From: Burkholderiaceae bacterium
GTDB taxonomy: Bacteria > Pseudomonadota > Gammaproteobacteria > Burkholderiales > Burkholderiaceae_D
Direction: 5' to 3'
Length of the DNA stretch: 64,000 bases
Assembly (NCBI GenBank): GCA_018261755.1
Contig: JAGTRJ010000005.1
Coordinates: 1 to 64,000, forward strand
The position numbers and the translations under genes are program-made. Of the stretch, positions 20,717 to 28,882 are shown piece by piece; the first letter of the stretch is position 1; every line of letters starts with the position of its first letter. Below the pieces are notes generated by a model. That model searched no databases, was not told where the DNA came from, and saw only the letters and a program-made list of their open reading frames with translations.

Positions 20717-23464
20717 TTAATCGTGCTCCACCCGGTTGCGGCCGCTTTCCTTCGCCCGGTACAACGCCGTGTCCGCACGCGCCAGCGCGACATCAATGGT
20801 GACATCGACATTTTTCACCGCCGTCACGCCAAAGCTGGCGGTATAGGAAATAGCCGCCTGTTCAATCGCGACCGGGGAATTCGCCACCGTTTCGCGCAAG
20901 CGTTCGGCAAACAGCAGCGCCTGTTCGGCAGTCGTTTCCGGCAACAGGACCGCGAATTCCTCGCCCCCGATCCGACCGCAATAATCGCTGCGCCGCAGCG
21001 TTTTCGACACCGTTTCGGTCAAATGCTGCAAAACCTGATCGCCGATCGCATGGCCGTAGGTATCGTTGATGCGCTTGAAGTAATCGATGTCAAACATAAT
21101 CAATGCCGCGCCGCCAGCCTTGCCGCGCTTGATGCGCGCCAGCTCCGCTTCCGAACGTTCGAAAAATCCTCGACGATTGGGCAGCTTGGTCAGCATGTCG
21201 GTGCTGGCCTGAAAGCGCAACTCTTCCTCCAGCCGCTTGCGTTCGGAAATATCCTGCTTGATGCCGACAAAATGATGAATGCGCCCCTTGGAATCCTTGA
21301 CTGGCGCGATGATCAGTTCTTCCTCGATCAGGCAGCCATCCTTGCGGCGGTTGACGATTTCGCCGCGCCAGGATCTGCCTGTCAGCAATGTACGCCACAT
21401 ATGTTCGTAAAACGCATCATCATGCATGTCCGATTTCAGCAGCGCCGGCGTTTTGCCGATGATTTCATCCGCGCTGTAACCGGTCAATGTGCAAAATGCC
21501 GGGTTGACCCATTCGATGTTCGCATCCACGTCGGTAATCACCACCGAATTCGCGCTGGCTTCAAGCGCTGCCACCAGCAACTGGTTGCGCGCTGCCGCTT
21601 GCTGCCGCTCGCTGATATCAATGAAGCTGACGACCACGCCGGTCAATTGCTCGTTTTCCCGGATCGGCGTCACGATAACCGAAACCGGAAAGCCGCGGCC
21701 ATCCTTGTGCCAGAACCAGTCCTCGAACTGCCGCATTTGCCCATCCTGTATGCTCATGTGAACCTGACAGTCGCTGGCCGGATAGATGCTGCCATCGCGG
21801 TGGCGCGAGTGCGTCAGTTGATGCAGGTTGCTGCCCAGTGCCTCACCTTCGTCCAGGCCAAACATTTCCATCGCCCTTTGGTTCATGAAGGTGGCGCATC
21901 CGTGCAAATCCAGGCCGACAATGCCTTCTCCCAGCGCAGCCAGCACCTGGCGATGCAGTGTCGAGTCGCGCGCGAACCGGTCTTCCAGTTCCTTGCGCTC
22001 GGTGATGTCGGTCACGAAGCCGTGCCATAAAATGCTATCGTCGGCCTGTTTTTCCGGCCAGGCATTGGCTTCGCGCCAATAGGTTTTTCCATCGGCCAGA
22101 ATGACGCGATATTCGCCCTTCCACGCCTGCATGGTTTGCGCGGACTGGCGTACCCGCTGATGGAATGCAGCAACGTCATCCGGATGCAGCAGGCGAAACA
22201 TGTTTTCCGCGCTGTCGTTCAACGCCTGCGGCGTAACGCCAAACAGCTTTAGCGCCCCTTCGCTGGCATATGGATAATGCGACGTGCCATCAGAGCGCAA
22301 GTGGAACTGGTAAATCATGCCAGGCACCTGTTTTGAAAGCTGCTGCAGCCGGTCATCCCCTTCTTCTGCCAGAACCTTCATTTCATGCAAACGCCGGTTG
22401 TAGCTCGCCAACAGCAACAGCAACAACAGGATCAGCGCCACCAAAAGGCCGCCGATGACAACTTGCACGCGGTATTTTTGCCAGATGTCGCCAATGGTAA
22501 ACGCTGGCGGCGCCTCGAACGGAGGCTGGCGCAATGCGCGCAGCAACTCCACCACAGGATGGTAATCCATTGGCACGATGAAACCGTGAATGCCGATCCT
22601 CTGCGCAATAGCGCCTTCGTGCGGCAGCTTGAACAAGGCGGCCGCAATGGCGCTGGTCATTTTTTCGCTGACGTGCGGCAAAACAGCAATCGGCCATTCC
22701 GGATACAGGCGGGTTGATATCGCATACGGAAAGGCGAACGCCTGCTGGCGGTTGATGATGCGCAACTGGCCTTGCGTGAGCTTGCCTTCCTTTTGCAGTT
22801 CCTCGATCAATCCGCTGCGCACAAAGGCGGCATCGGCCGTGCCGGCCAGCAATTCGTCGACCGCATTATCGTGCGGCATGCCGGTTTCGATCAGCCGTTC
22901 CCCTTTCGGCAATGGAATGCCCGCCAGATGCAGTTCATGCGCTGCCATCAGGTAGCCGCCAAACGACTTGCTGCTGGCGGTCGCTATCCGCTTGTCGGCC
23001 AGATCGGACAACTGTCGCAAATCCTCGCGCGAGGACAGCACCGCAATCACGCCGCCGAAAGCACGCAGCGGTATCTGGTTTTCAACGTTGACCAGCGTCG
23101 CCAGCGGCGAGGTCAGGCCGTTGCGCTTGCTCATCAAAACGTAATGCGCCGGGTTAGTCAGCACGATATCGACCTGCCGCTTCGAAACTGCGTCTTCCAT
23201 TTCGGGAAAAGTCAGCGCGCGCAGATGAAAACGCTTGCCTGGAATGCTCTGGGTCAGATAGTCGATCAGCGGCCGCCACTGCGTTTCGATGACGGGTTTG
23301 GGGCGAAAAGCCAGCACGCCCAGCGTGATATCGCCCGGTTCCTCGGTAGCCGCTGGCGCTGCATGCGATATCGTCGCAAGCAGCAGACCAAGCAGCATCA
23401 GGCATTTTATTATTCGTTTCACCATCCTGCGCGCCAGACGTTCATGGCGCGGATGCGCCGACAT
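20717..23464 (-). CDS. PhnD-type periplasmic binding domain-PAS-GGDEF diguanylate cyclase
   Basis: The 915-residue protein starts with a signal/anchor (MVKRIIKCLMLLGLLLATISHAAPA, about 14-38). A PhnD-like solute-binding domain (about 45-310: ITLGVLAFRPKPVIETQWRPLIDYL, DIVLTNPAHYV) precedes a transmembrane helix (VVIGGLLVALILLLLLLLASY, about 335-355). Three PAS domains follow, then a GGDEF domain with GRIGGEEFAVLLPE and the I-site RRSD five residues before it. It should sense a small ligand in the periplasm and make c-di-GMP. No phn transport genes are nearby. The ATG at 23425 may be the true start. Confidence 0.9.
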   Translation of the reverse strand: MSAHPRHERLARRMVKRIIKCLMLLGLLLATISHAAPAATEEPGDITLGVLAFRPKPVIETQWRPLIDYLTQSIPGKRFHLRALTFPEMEDAVSKRQVDIVLTNPAHYVLMSKRNGLTSPLATLVNVENQIPLRAFGGVIAVLSSREDLRQLSDLADKRIATASSKSFGGYLMAAHELHLAGIPLPKGERLIETGMPHDNAVDELLAGTADAAFVRSGLIEELQKEGKLTQGQLRIINRQQAFAFPYAISTRLYPEWPIAVLPHVSEKMTSAIAAALFKLPHEGAIAQRIGIHGFIVPMDYHPVVELLRALRQPPFEAPPAFTIGDIWQKYRVQVVIGGLLVALILLLLLLLASYNRRLHEMKVLAEEGDDRLQQLSKQVPGMIYQFHLRSDGTSHYPYASEGALKLFGVTPQALNDSAENMFRLLHPDDVAAFHQRVRQSAQTMQAWKGEYRVILADGKTYWREANAWPEKQADDSILWHGFVTDITERKELEDRFARDSTLHRQVLAALGEGIVGLDLHGCATFMNQRAMEMFGLDEGEALGSNLHQLTHSRHRDGSIYPASDCQVHMSIQDGQMRQFEDWFWHKDGRGFPVSVIVTPIRENEQLTGVVVSFIDISERQQAAARNQLLVAALEASANSVVITDVDANIEWVNPAFCTLTGYSADEIIGKTPALLKSDMHDDAFYEHMWRTLLTGRSWRGEIVNRRKDGCLIEEELIIAPVKDSKGRIHHFVGIKQDISERKRLEEELRFQASTDMLTKLPNRRGFFERSEAELARIKRGKAGGAALIMFDIDYFKRINDTYGHAIGDQVLQHLTETVSKTLRRSDYCGRIGGEEFAVLLPETTAEQALLFAERLRETVANSPVAIEQAAISYTASFGVTAVKNVDVTIDVALARADTALYRAKESGRNRVEHD

Positions 23465-23694
23465 GTCATTCAGCTTACATAGCTTTGCTGCGCATCGCCG
23501 TGAAAACAGCAGAACTATTGCGCAATTTCAAACGAACATCGACAAACTGAACACTGATAAACGCATTTTGTTTCCACAAGCCAATTTCGTGTACAACGTT
23601 TACGGCATGACTGTTTTGCGGTAACTTGATGCTGCATACCACGCTCTGACGAAGGGCCGAATTTTTAATTTTACGAACATTCCGGAGCACCGCA

Positions 23695-24096
23695 ATGACC
23701 CATTTTGTCTGGACCAACAACCTGAACACGGGTCAGCCCTTCATTGATGAAGATCACCGCAAGCTGGTAGCGATGATCAACAGTTTCCATGACTTGATCG
23801 AGCAGGGGAAGGGGCGCGATGTAACTGGAAATGTGCTGGACAACCTGATCACCTACTACAACGTGCATTTCACGCGCGAAGAAACGGAAATGCAGCGCAT
23901 CGGCTACCCGTTGCTACAAGAACACAAGCAGGAACACGCCCGCTTCATCGCGGAAGTGACGAAACTGAAAAAAGATTTCGACAGCGGCGCCAGCATCAAT
24001 CCGACCTATATGGCGCGACTGCTGGACGACTGGCTGCGCAACCATATCGTGAAGGTGGATACCAAACTGGCGGCGGCGCTCAAGGCGGCGAAATAA
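23695..24096 (+). CDS. Bacteriohemerythrin
   Basis: The 133-residue protein is a single hemerythrin domain with all expected di-iron ligands: His21 (DEDHRKL), His58 and Glu62 (HFTREE), His77 and His81 (HKQEH), His117 and Asp122 (HIVKVD). Bacteriohemerythrins bind oxygen reversibly and may store or deliver it, or sense oxygen or NO. CCGGAG precedes the ATG. It stands alone between the divergent PhnD-GGDEF gene and the convergent rnhA. Confidence 0.95.
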   Translation: MTHFVWTNNLNTGQPFIDEDHRKLVAMINSFHDLIEQGKGRDVTGNVLDNLITYYNVHFTREETEMQRIGYPLLQEHKQEHARFIAEVTKLKKDFDSGASINPTYMARLLDDWLRNHIVKVDTKLAAALKAAK

Positions 24097-24114
24097 GTCG
24101 CCGCACGCGCGGCG
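24097..24114. terminator. Short GC hairpin between convergent genes
   Basis: CGCCGC-acgc-GCGGCG (24099-24114) fills the whole gap between the bacteriohemerythrin stop and the rnhA stop. There is no good T run, so it may be only a weak terminator or an mRNA 3'-end hairpin. Confidence 0.3.
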
Positions 24115-24552
24115 TTATCCCACCGATTCAACACCGCGGTTCGCCAGCGCATCGGCCCGCTCGTTGCCTTCATGCCCAGCATGGCCGCGAACCCAACGCC
24201 AATCGACCGCATGCCGCGCCTGTGCTTCATCCAGCGCCTGCCACAAATCGGCATTTTTCACCGGCGACTTCGAGGCGGTTTTCCAGCCACGCGCCTTCCA
24301 GCCATGAATCCACTCGGTAATGCCCTTTTGCACGTACTGGCTGTCGGTATGCAGAACCACCTCGCACGGCCGCCGCAATGCATTCAAGGCCTCGATCACC
24401 GCCGTCAGTTCCATCCGGTTGTTGGTCGTTTCCGCTTCGCCGCCAAACAATTCCTTTTCATGTCCGCCAGAAACCAGCAGCGCGCCCCAACCGCCCACGC
24501 CGGGATTGCCCTTGCACGCGCCATCGGTAAAAATTTCAACCCTGTCCATCAA
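24115..24552 (-). CDS. rnhA: Ribonuclease HI
   Basis: RNase HI cleaves the RNA strand of RNA-DNA hybrids. The 145-residue product starts [23 protein letters not shown]. The carboxylate catalytic set is visible: Asp in FTDGAC, Glu in NNRMEL, Asp in HTDSQYV and Asp in NERADALAN. The handle region KARGWKT is also present. Its start overlaps the end of the upstream methyltransferase gene by 17 nt, the common Burkholderiales methyltransferase-rnhA arrangement. Confidence 0.97.
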   Translation of the reverse strand: MMDRVEIFTDGACKGNPGVGGWGALLVSGGHEKELFGGEAETTNNRMELTAVIEALNALRRPCEVVLHTDSQYVQKGITEWIHGWKARGWKTASKSPVKNADLWQALDEAQARHAVDWRWVRGHAGHEGNERADALANRGVESVG

Positions 24553-25321
24553 TTCCCTGCCTGTTCTTGCTGGCGACCGGAATGTTGATCACCTGCGGTT
24601 TCTTTTTGAACTTCACCGGACCAACCATCGTCATCCCGCGCACGCGCTTGACGGCCTGCAGGATATACACGCCGCCCAGCGACGGCCACCAGCGATTGCC
24701 GGCCTTTTCCATGAACGCAAAACGCCGGATGGAACTTTCGGTCATGCGCGGCGGAATATAGCAGCCAAAATGGCCGCGGTTGATTTCCAGACTCAGGAGC
24801 TTGAGCCAATCCTTGATGCGCCGCAGGCCGATCAGTTCGCCGCCTGAGGGCAGGAACGTGCCGCCAGTCAAACGGCTGGTCGCCCGCCGCAAGCCCCACA
24901 GGCTGGCCGGGTTGAAGCCGCAGATGATGACCTGCCCCTCTGGAATCAGCACCCGCGCCACTTCGCGCAACACCTGGTGCGGCTCGGCCGCGAATTCCAG
25001 CACATGCGGCAGTACCACCAGATCGAGGCTGTCGGATGCAAACGGCAAGTCGCAGAAATCGTGCAGCAGATCCGGCTTGCGAGCGCCGTTTTCCGCTGGA
25101 CCGCCCGACTCGTCCGACAGCCAGCGGTGCTGCATCCGATTGGCACGCAAGGCATCAATCTGAGGCAAGCCAACCTGCAACGCCTTGAAGCCGAAAATGT
25201 CGGCCGTCAGCGCATCCAGCCGTTCCTGTTCCCATAACCGGACATAGTTACCGAGCGGAGTACCCATCCAATCGCCCAAGGTCGCTATAATTGGCGTTTT
25301 TGATGACCGGTGTTGTTCCAT
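24536..25321 (-). CDS. Class I SAM-dependent methyltransferase
   Basis: The 261-residue frame has a Methyltransf_11-type core: [56 protein letters not shown]. The usual glycine-rich motif I is weak ([13 protein letters not shown]). Related proteins sit next to rnhA and divergent from gloB in Burkholderiales, but the substrate is unknown. If the ATG at 25321 is used, it overlaps the gloB ATG head to head (CATG, 25319-25322). A later start such as 25267 would leave room for a gloB promoter; a TATAAT at 25286-25291 points that way. Confidence 0.82.
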   Translation of the reverse strand: MEQHRSSKTPIIATLGDWMGTPLGNYVRLWEQERLDALTADIFGFKALQVGLPQIDALRANRMQHRWLSDESGGPAENGARKPDLLHDFCDLPFASDSLDLVVLPHVLEFAAEPHQVLREVARVLIPEGQVIICGFNPASLWGLRRATSRLTGGTFLPSGGELIGLRRIKDWLKLLSLEINRGHFGCYIPPRMTESSIRRFAFMEKAGNRWWPSLGGVYILQAVKRVRGMTMVGPVKFKKKPQVINIPVASKNRQGIDGQG

Positions 25322-25994
25322 GTCTTCCGTTAAACCACTTTCCGTTCTGGCCGTTCCGATTATTGTACTGACTCATCGCCACGATGACCATATCGGCGGC
25401 GTGGCGGCACTGCTTGATCATTTTCCGGTGCCGGTATTCGGCCCGCGCAAGGAAGCCAAGCCGATCGCCACCGTCACCCGTGCCGTGTCCGAAGGCGACG
25501 AGATCACCGTTGCCGCGCTGCCGCTGCGCCTGCGAGTGATTGACACCCCCGGCCACACGATCGGCCATGTCGCCTATTACGTCGAAGCGCAGCACTGGCT
25601 GTTCTGTGGCGACACGCTGTTCGCTGGCGGTTGCGGCCGGCTGTTTGAAGGCACGCCACAACAAATGACCGAATCGCTGGCCAAATTCGCCGCGCTGCCC
25701 GACAGCACGCTGGTGTATTGCGCGCATGAATACACGATTTCGAACCTGAAATTCGCGCTGGCGGTCGAACCGGACAATGCGGCGCTGGTTGCGCGCATGA
25801 AGGATGAGCAGGCCAAACGCGAACAAGGCTTGATGACCGTGCCTTCGACCATGGCGCTGGAAAAAGCGACCAACCCGTTCCTGCGCAACACCGAACCGGC
25901 GATCATCGAACGGCTGATGGCCGATGGCCGCCTGACGCAGCGCGATCCGGTCGCCTCGTTCGCCGCCATCCGTGAATGGAAAAACAATTTCTGA
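25320..25994 (+). CDS. gloB: Hydroxyacylglutathione hydrolase (glyoxalase II), apparent internal N-terminal deletion
   Basis: Glyoxalase II hydrolyses S-lactoylglutathione to lactate and glutathione. The metal motif THRHDDH (His19, His21, Asp23, His24), [31 protein letters not shown] and the C-terminal NPFLRN segment are all present. The product is only 224 residues instead of about 255-265. The family start (LSVLAVP) runs straight into the strand before the metal motif ([11 protein letters not shown]), so some 35-40 residues are missing in frame. The lost part normally holds the first beta strands, including NDNYIW and VDPGD. Activity is therefore doubtful. Confidence 0.8.
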   Translation: MSSVKPLSVLAVPIIVLTHRHDDHIGGVAALLDHFPVPVFGPRKEAKPIATVTRAVSEGDEITVAALPLRLRVIDTPGHTIGHVAYYVEAQHWLFCGDTLFAGGCGRLFEGTPQQMTESLAKFAALPDSTLVYCAHEYTISNLKFALAVEPDNAALVARMKDEQAKREQGLMTVPSTMALEKATNPFLRNTEPAIIERLMADGRLTQRDPVASFAAIREWKNNF

Positions 25995-26063
25995 CGCGGT
26001 TGGGAAAATTCGTCCATTGGTGCTTTGCGCTGACAATTTCAAACGTTTTGCGCCAACAAGCAA

Positions 26064-26179
26064 GGGTATATAGCAAAAACACTGCTCTGGACCACATATT
26101 TGGTGGCCCTTTTAAAATACTGCCCGGAGTATATTTTTGGCCTTACTGACCAAAAATTCATTCAAGTCAGTTATTGGGG
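26064..26179 (-). repeat. Dispersed ATACTCC/AGTAT repeat, copy 4 (long form)
   Basis: A 116-bp element. Its core hairpin runs GGCC (26105) ... ATACT-gcccgg-AGTAT (26117-26132) ... GGCC (26142). It aligns with copy 3 over its whole length with few indels. It starts 70 nt after the gloB stop. Confidence 0.8.
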
Positions 26180-26221
26180 GCTTCCCGCGCCAGCCCCGCT
26201 CGCGTTTCAGCACGGATTTCC

Positions 26222-26300
26222 GTGGGGTATGCAGCAAAATAGTTCTGCTCAACCACCATTTCCAGGACTATTCAAAAATACACCCGGCAGTATATCCCCT
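26222..26300 (-). repeat. Dispersed ATACTCC/AGTAT repeat, copy 5 (diverged, tandem to copy 4)
   Basis: Begins GTGGGGTATGCAGCAAAAT, echoing GGGTATATAGCAAAAA of copies 3 and 4. It continues through AACCACCATTT to the core ATACacccggcAGTATAT (26278-26295). It is the same orientation as copy 4 and 43 bp away from it. Confidence 0.5.
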
Positions 26301-26378
26301 TGCCAGCAGACACAAAAGGCTGCCGCTGATGCCGCAGCCACAACTGCAACCAACGTTCGCGCCGACTGGAACCACTGA

Positions 26379-27308
26379 ATGCTTTTTCGCAATCTGAAGG
26401 GCGATTTCCGCCAACCGGAAACCGCGCAGGTGATGAAGTGGATGCTCGGCTGGCACGATGAAAAGCAGCCGAAAACACCCTCGACTGGCGTGCCGCTGCC
26501 TTTCATGCACAACGATGGCAGCGCCTTGCGCAAATCGGTCAACGATACGCTGACCTGGATCGGCCACGCTTCGTTCCTGCTGCAGTTGGGCGGCCGGAAC
26601 GCGCTGCTGGATCCGGTGCTGTCAGCCTCGCTGGGCTGGTACAAACGCAACCTGCCGCCGGGACTGGACTGGCCGGCGCTGCCGAAAATCGATGTCGTGC
26701 TGATCACGCACAACCACCGCGACCACATGGATGCGCCAACGCTGCAACGGCTCGGCCCGGAGCCGGTATATGTCGTGCCGCAGGGACTGGGGCCGTGGTT
26801 CAAACGCGCCGGCATGCGCCGCATCGTTGAAATGGCGTGGTGGCAGCAACTCGATATCGAAGGCTTGAATATCACCTTCGTGCCGGCAGAGCACTGGAGC
26901 CGGCGCGGACTGACCGACCTCAATTCGAGCTGGTGGGGCGGCTACGTGATCGAGCGTGGCGGTTTGCGCGCGTACCACTGCGGCGATTCGGGCTGGTTCG
27001 ACGGTTTCCGGATGATCGGCGAACGCTGCGGCAGCATTGATGCTGCGATGCTGCCGATTGGCGCCTACGCGCCGCGCTGGTTCATGCGGCCACAGCATAT
27101 CGACCCGAATGAAGCGGTGAAAGCCTATCAGGCGGTCAAGGCGAAAAACTTCATCGCCATGCACTGGGGCACGTTCAAACTGTCAGACGAGCCGCTGGAT
27201 GAACCGCCGACCGTCCTGCGCGCCGCGTGGGAACGCGAACACCTGCCGGAACAGCGGCTGCATGTACCCGCCGTCGGTCAAACATTGCGGCTCGACCGGA
27301 TGACATGA
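26379..27308 (+). CDS. MBL-fold metallohydrolase (UlaG/NAPE-PLD-like)
   Basis: The 309-residue product carries the metallo-beta-lactamase motif ITHNHRDHMD, preceded by LTWIGHASFLLQLGG and LLDPVLS. It continues with VPAEHWSRRG, YHCGDSGWFDGF and AMHWGTFKLSDEP, the order seen in the UlaG/NAPE-hydrolysing phospholipase D-like branch. No signal peptide is visible. Substrate unknown. No strong ribosome-binding site precedes the ATG, so the exact start is uncertain. Confidence 0.85.
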   Translation: MLFRNLKGDFRQPETAQVMKWMLGWHDEKQPKTPSTGVPLPFMHNDGSALRKSVNDTLTWIGHASFLLQLGGRNALLDPVLSASLGWYKRNLPPGLDWPALPKIDVVLITHNHRDHMDAPTLQRLGPEPVYVVPQGLGPWFKRAGMRRIVEMAWWQQLDIEGLNITFVPAEHWSRRGLTDLNSSWWGGYVIERGGLRAYHCGDSGWFDGFRMIGERCGSIDAAMLPIGAYAPRWFMRPQHIDPNEAVKAYQAVKAKNFIAMHWGTFKLSDEPLDEPPTVLRAAWEREHLPEQRLHVPAVGQTLRLDRMT

Positions 27309-27419
27309 ACTAAGCGCCCTCGGTCAATGCCGAAAAACTCGCTGCCGTCACGCACAGAAAACAAAAATCGGCGATCATATGGGCAAACGAACTGACAAAA
27401 TTTGTGAATGGAGAACAGA

Positions 27420-27959
27420 ATGGCTAACGAAACGCCACAACAACGGACGAAACCGCCGGAGCAATACCTCTTCGGCCTGCTGAAAACCTACCGTCGGCCG
27501 ATGTTCCTGCATGAACGGTTTGAAAGACTGGTGGCGCTCATTCTGAGTTGCGCGATTGCCGTGATCATCATCATTTCACTGATCCAGGTCATCCGCACCA
27601 TTTTCATGATGCTGGTGGTCGGTGCGCTCGACCCACTGGATCACACCGTATTCCAGAGCGTATTCGGCATGATTATGACGCTGCTGATCGCCATGGGATT
27701 TCTGCATTCCGTGGTGCGGATGGCGGTACGCAATGACAGTTTGATTCAAGCGAAAACCCTGCTGCTGATCGGCCTGCTGGCGCTCACCAGAAAGTTCATC
27801 ATTCTCAGCCCGTCCGAAACTGAACCGGACAAAATCGCCGCGCTGGCCGGCGCAACGCTGGCGCTGGGCGCTGTCTACTGGCTGCTGCGCGAACGCGACG
27901 ACCGGCTGCTGGCGCTGCAGTCAGAAGAAGAAAAAAACCGCACAGAAACCAGCGTTTAG
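27420..27959 (+). CDS. PsiE-like membrane protein
   Basis: The 179-residue product has four hydrophobic segments (LVALILSCAIAVIIIISLIQV; VFGMIMTLLIAMGFLHSVVRMAV; TLLLIGLLALTRKFIIL; IAALAGATLALGAVYWLL). This layout matches phosphate-starvation-inducible PsiE-family proteins. The molecular role is not known. The start at 27420 is preferred over the ATG at 27408 because GGAGAACAG lies just before it. No Pho-box-like sequence was recognised in the 111-nt upstream gap. Confidence 0.7.
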   Translation: MANETPQQRTKPPEQYLFGLLKTYRRPMFLHERFERLVALILSCAIAVIIIISLIQVIRTIFMMLVVGALDPLDHTVFQSVFGMIMTLLIAMGFLHSVVRMAVRNDSLIQAKTLLLIGLLALTRKFIILSPSETEPDKIAALAGATLALGAVYWLLRERDDRLLALQSEEEKNRTETSV

Positions 27960-28008
27960 CCTGAACGCCCATGCCGGCCTGGACGCCGGCATGAAGGCGA
28001 GATCGCGC

Positions 28009-28725
28009 TCAGTGGCAAGCGCAAGCCTGATGAGCAGCGCCGCTGTCATCTACCCTGCCGGCTGCCATTTCTTCTGCCTGCGGAAACAACACGTTGTTTT
28101 CCAGATGGATGTGCTGCATCAGGTCTTCACGCAATTGCGCCAAACCGGCATACAGCGCGCGCCAGGTATTGCAGGCATTTGCCGGCGGCGTAATGTCGTT
28201 GGTCAGTTGCGCCAGCCGTTCGAGATTGTCGCCATGCTGGTCGTGTTCGTGGCGCATCACCAGAATCGGCTGCAGCGATTGCTGGCAGTAGCCGCGCAGC
28301 AGCAGCGGGAACAGGATCTGCTCTTCCTTTTGCATATGACTTTCCAGTTCCTGCTCTACGCCTTCGAGCAGGGCGGCCAGTCCAAGCGGACATTCCGGCT
28401 TGTCGCCATGCACTTCCTCGACCCGGCGCGCAAGACGGATCAATTCCGGCAACTGTTCGCGATGCCGCTCATGAAAACGCTCCAGTATGTGCATGATCAA
28501 TTCCGGCACCGGCGCATCGCGCCAGTCGCGACCGGATTGCTGGCTCTGACGCAATTGCTCCAGTTCAGCTGTCAGCACCGCTGTATCCACGCCACGCCTC
28601 TGCGCCGCTTCGCGCAGGCTCTTGCCGCCACCGCAGCAAAAATCCAGCTTGTGCTGGTGAAAAATGCGCGTTGCGCCAGGAATGTCGCACGCGATGCTGC
28701 CAATGGTCTGATCGAGAAGTTCCAT
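28009..28725 (-). CDS. ytfE: Iron-sulfur cluster repair di-iron protein (YtfE/RIC/ScdA)
   Basis: RIC proteins repair Fe-S clusters damaged by nitric oxide or oxidants. The 238-residue product has an N-terminal ScdA_N domain (IACDIPGATRIFHQHKLDFCCGGGKSL) and a hemerythrin-like C-terminal domain. The di-iron residues lie in HRQLPELIRL, ESHMQKEEQILFP, MRHEHDQHG and HLENNVLFPQAE. It is divergent from norR. Upstream lie a -24/-12 promoter and three GT-N7-AC enhancer sites, so NorR/sigma-54 activation by NO is expected. A GGAGGCAGAC ribosome-binding site precedes the ATG. Confidence 0.93.
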   Translation of the reverse strand: MELLDQTIGSIACDIPGATRIFHQHKLDFCCGGGKSLREAAQRRGVDTAVLTAELEQLRQSQQSGRDWRDAPVPELIMHILERFHERHREQLPELIRLARRVEEVHGDKPECPLGLAALLEGVEQELESHMQKEEQILFPLLLRGYCQQSLQPILVMRHEHDQHGDNLERLAQLTNDITPPANACNTWRALYAGLAQLREDLMQHIHLENNVLFPQAEEMAAGRVDDSGAAHQACACH

Positions 28726-28766
28726 GTCTGCCTCCAGAAATAAACGGATTGAGTAGCTCGGTTATC

Positions 28767-28781
28767 GCAAACCGCATGCCA
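28767..28781 (-). promoter_or_regulatory. Sigma-54 (-24/-12) promoter of ytfE
   Basis: Read on the minus strand the sequence is TGGCATGCGGTTTGC, matching TGGCAC-N5-TTGC. The GG and GC dinucleotides are exactly 12 bp apart, as sigma-54 requires. It lies 42 nt before the ytfE ATG. Confidence 0.75.
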
Positions 28782-28823
28782 GCCTGTAATACATTGATAT
28801 CAAACGACATTATTTTATCGATG

Positions 28824-28879
28824 GTAAAATTCACCAAACTGTAAAAAGGTAATTAGCACCACAAAAAGGTAAATTTGAC
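28824..28879. promoter_or_regulatory. Three NorR enhancer sites (GT-N7-AC)
   Basis: Three matches to the NorR core: GTAAAATTCAC (28824-28834), GTAATTAGCAC (28849-28859) and GTAAATTTGAC (28869-28879). They start 25 and 20 bp apart and lie 43-98 bp upstream of the -24 element of ytfE. Three such sites are also the known arrangement at the E. coli norV promoter. The last site ends 3 nt before the norR ATG, so autoregulation is likely. Confidence 0.75.
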
Positions 28880-28882
28880 ATC

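Larger units (their letters stand above)
25995..26378. other. Intergenic region with two repeat copies
   Basis: A 384-nt gap between gloB and the MBL hydrolase gene. It is largely filled by a long-form dispersed repeat (26064-26179) and a second, diverged copy (26222-26300) in the same orientation. The rest shows no coding potential I can support. Confidence 0.6.

Noticed and set aside
20705-22030. A 441-codon plus-strand open frame
   Set aside because: It is antisense to the PhnD-PAS-GGDEF gene and has the composition of a shadow frame.
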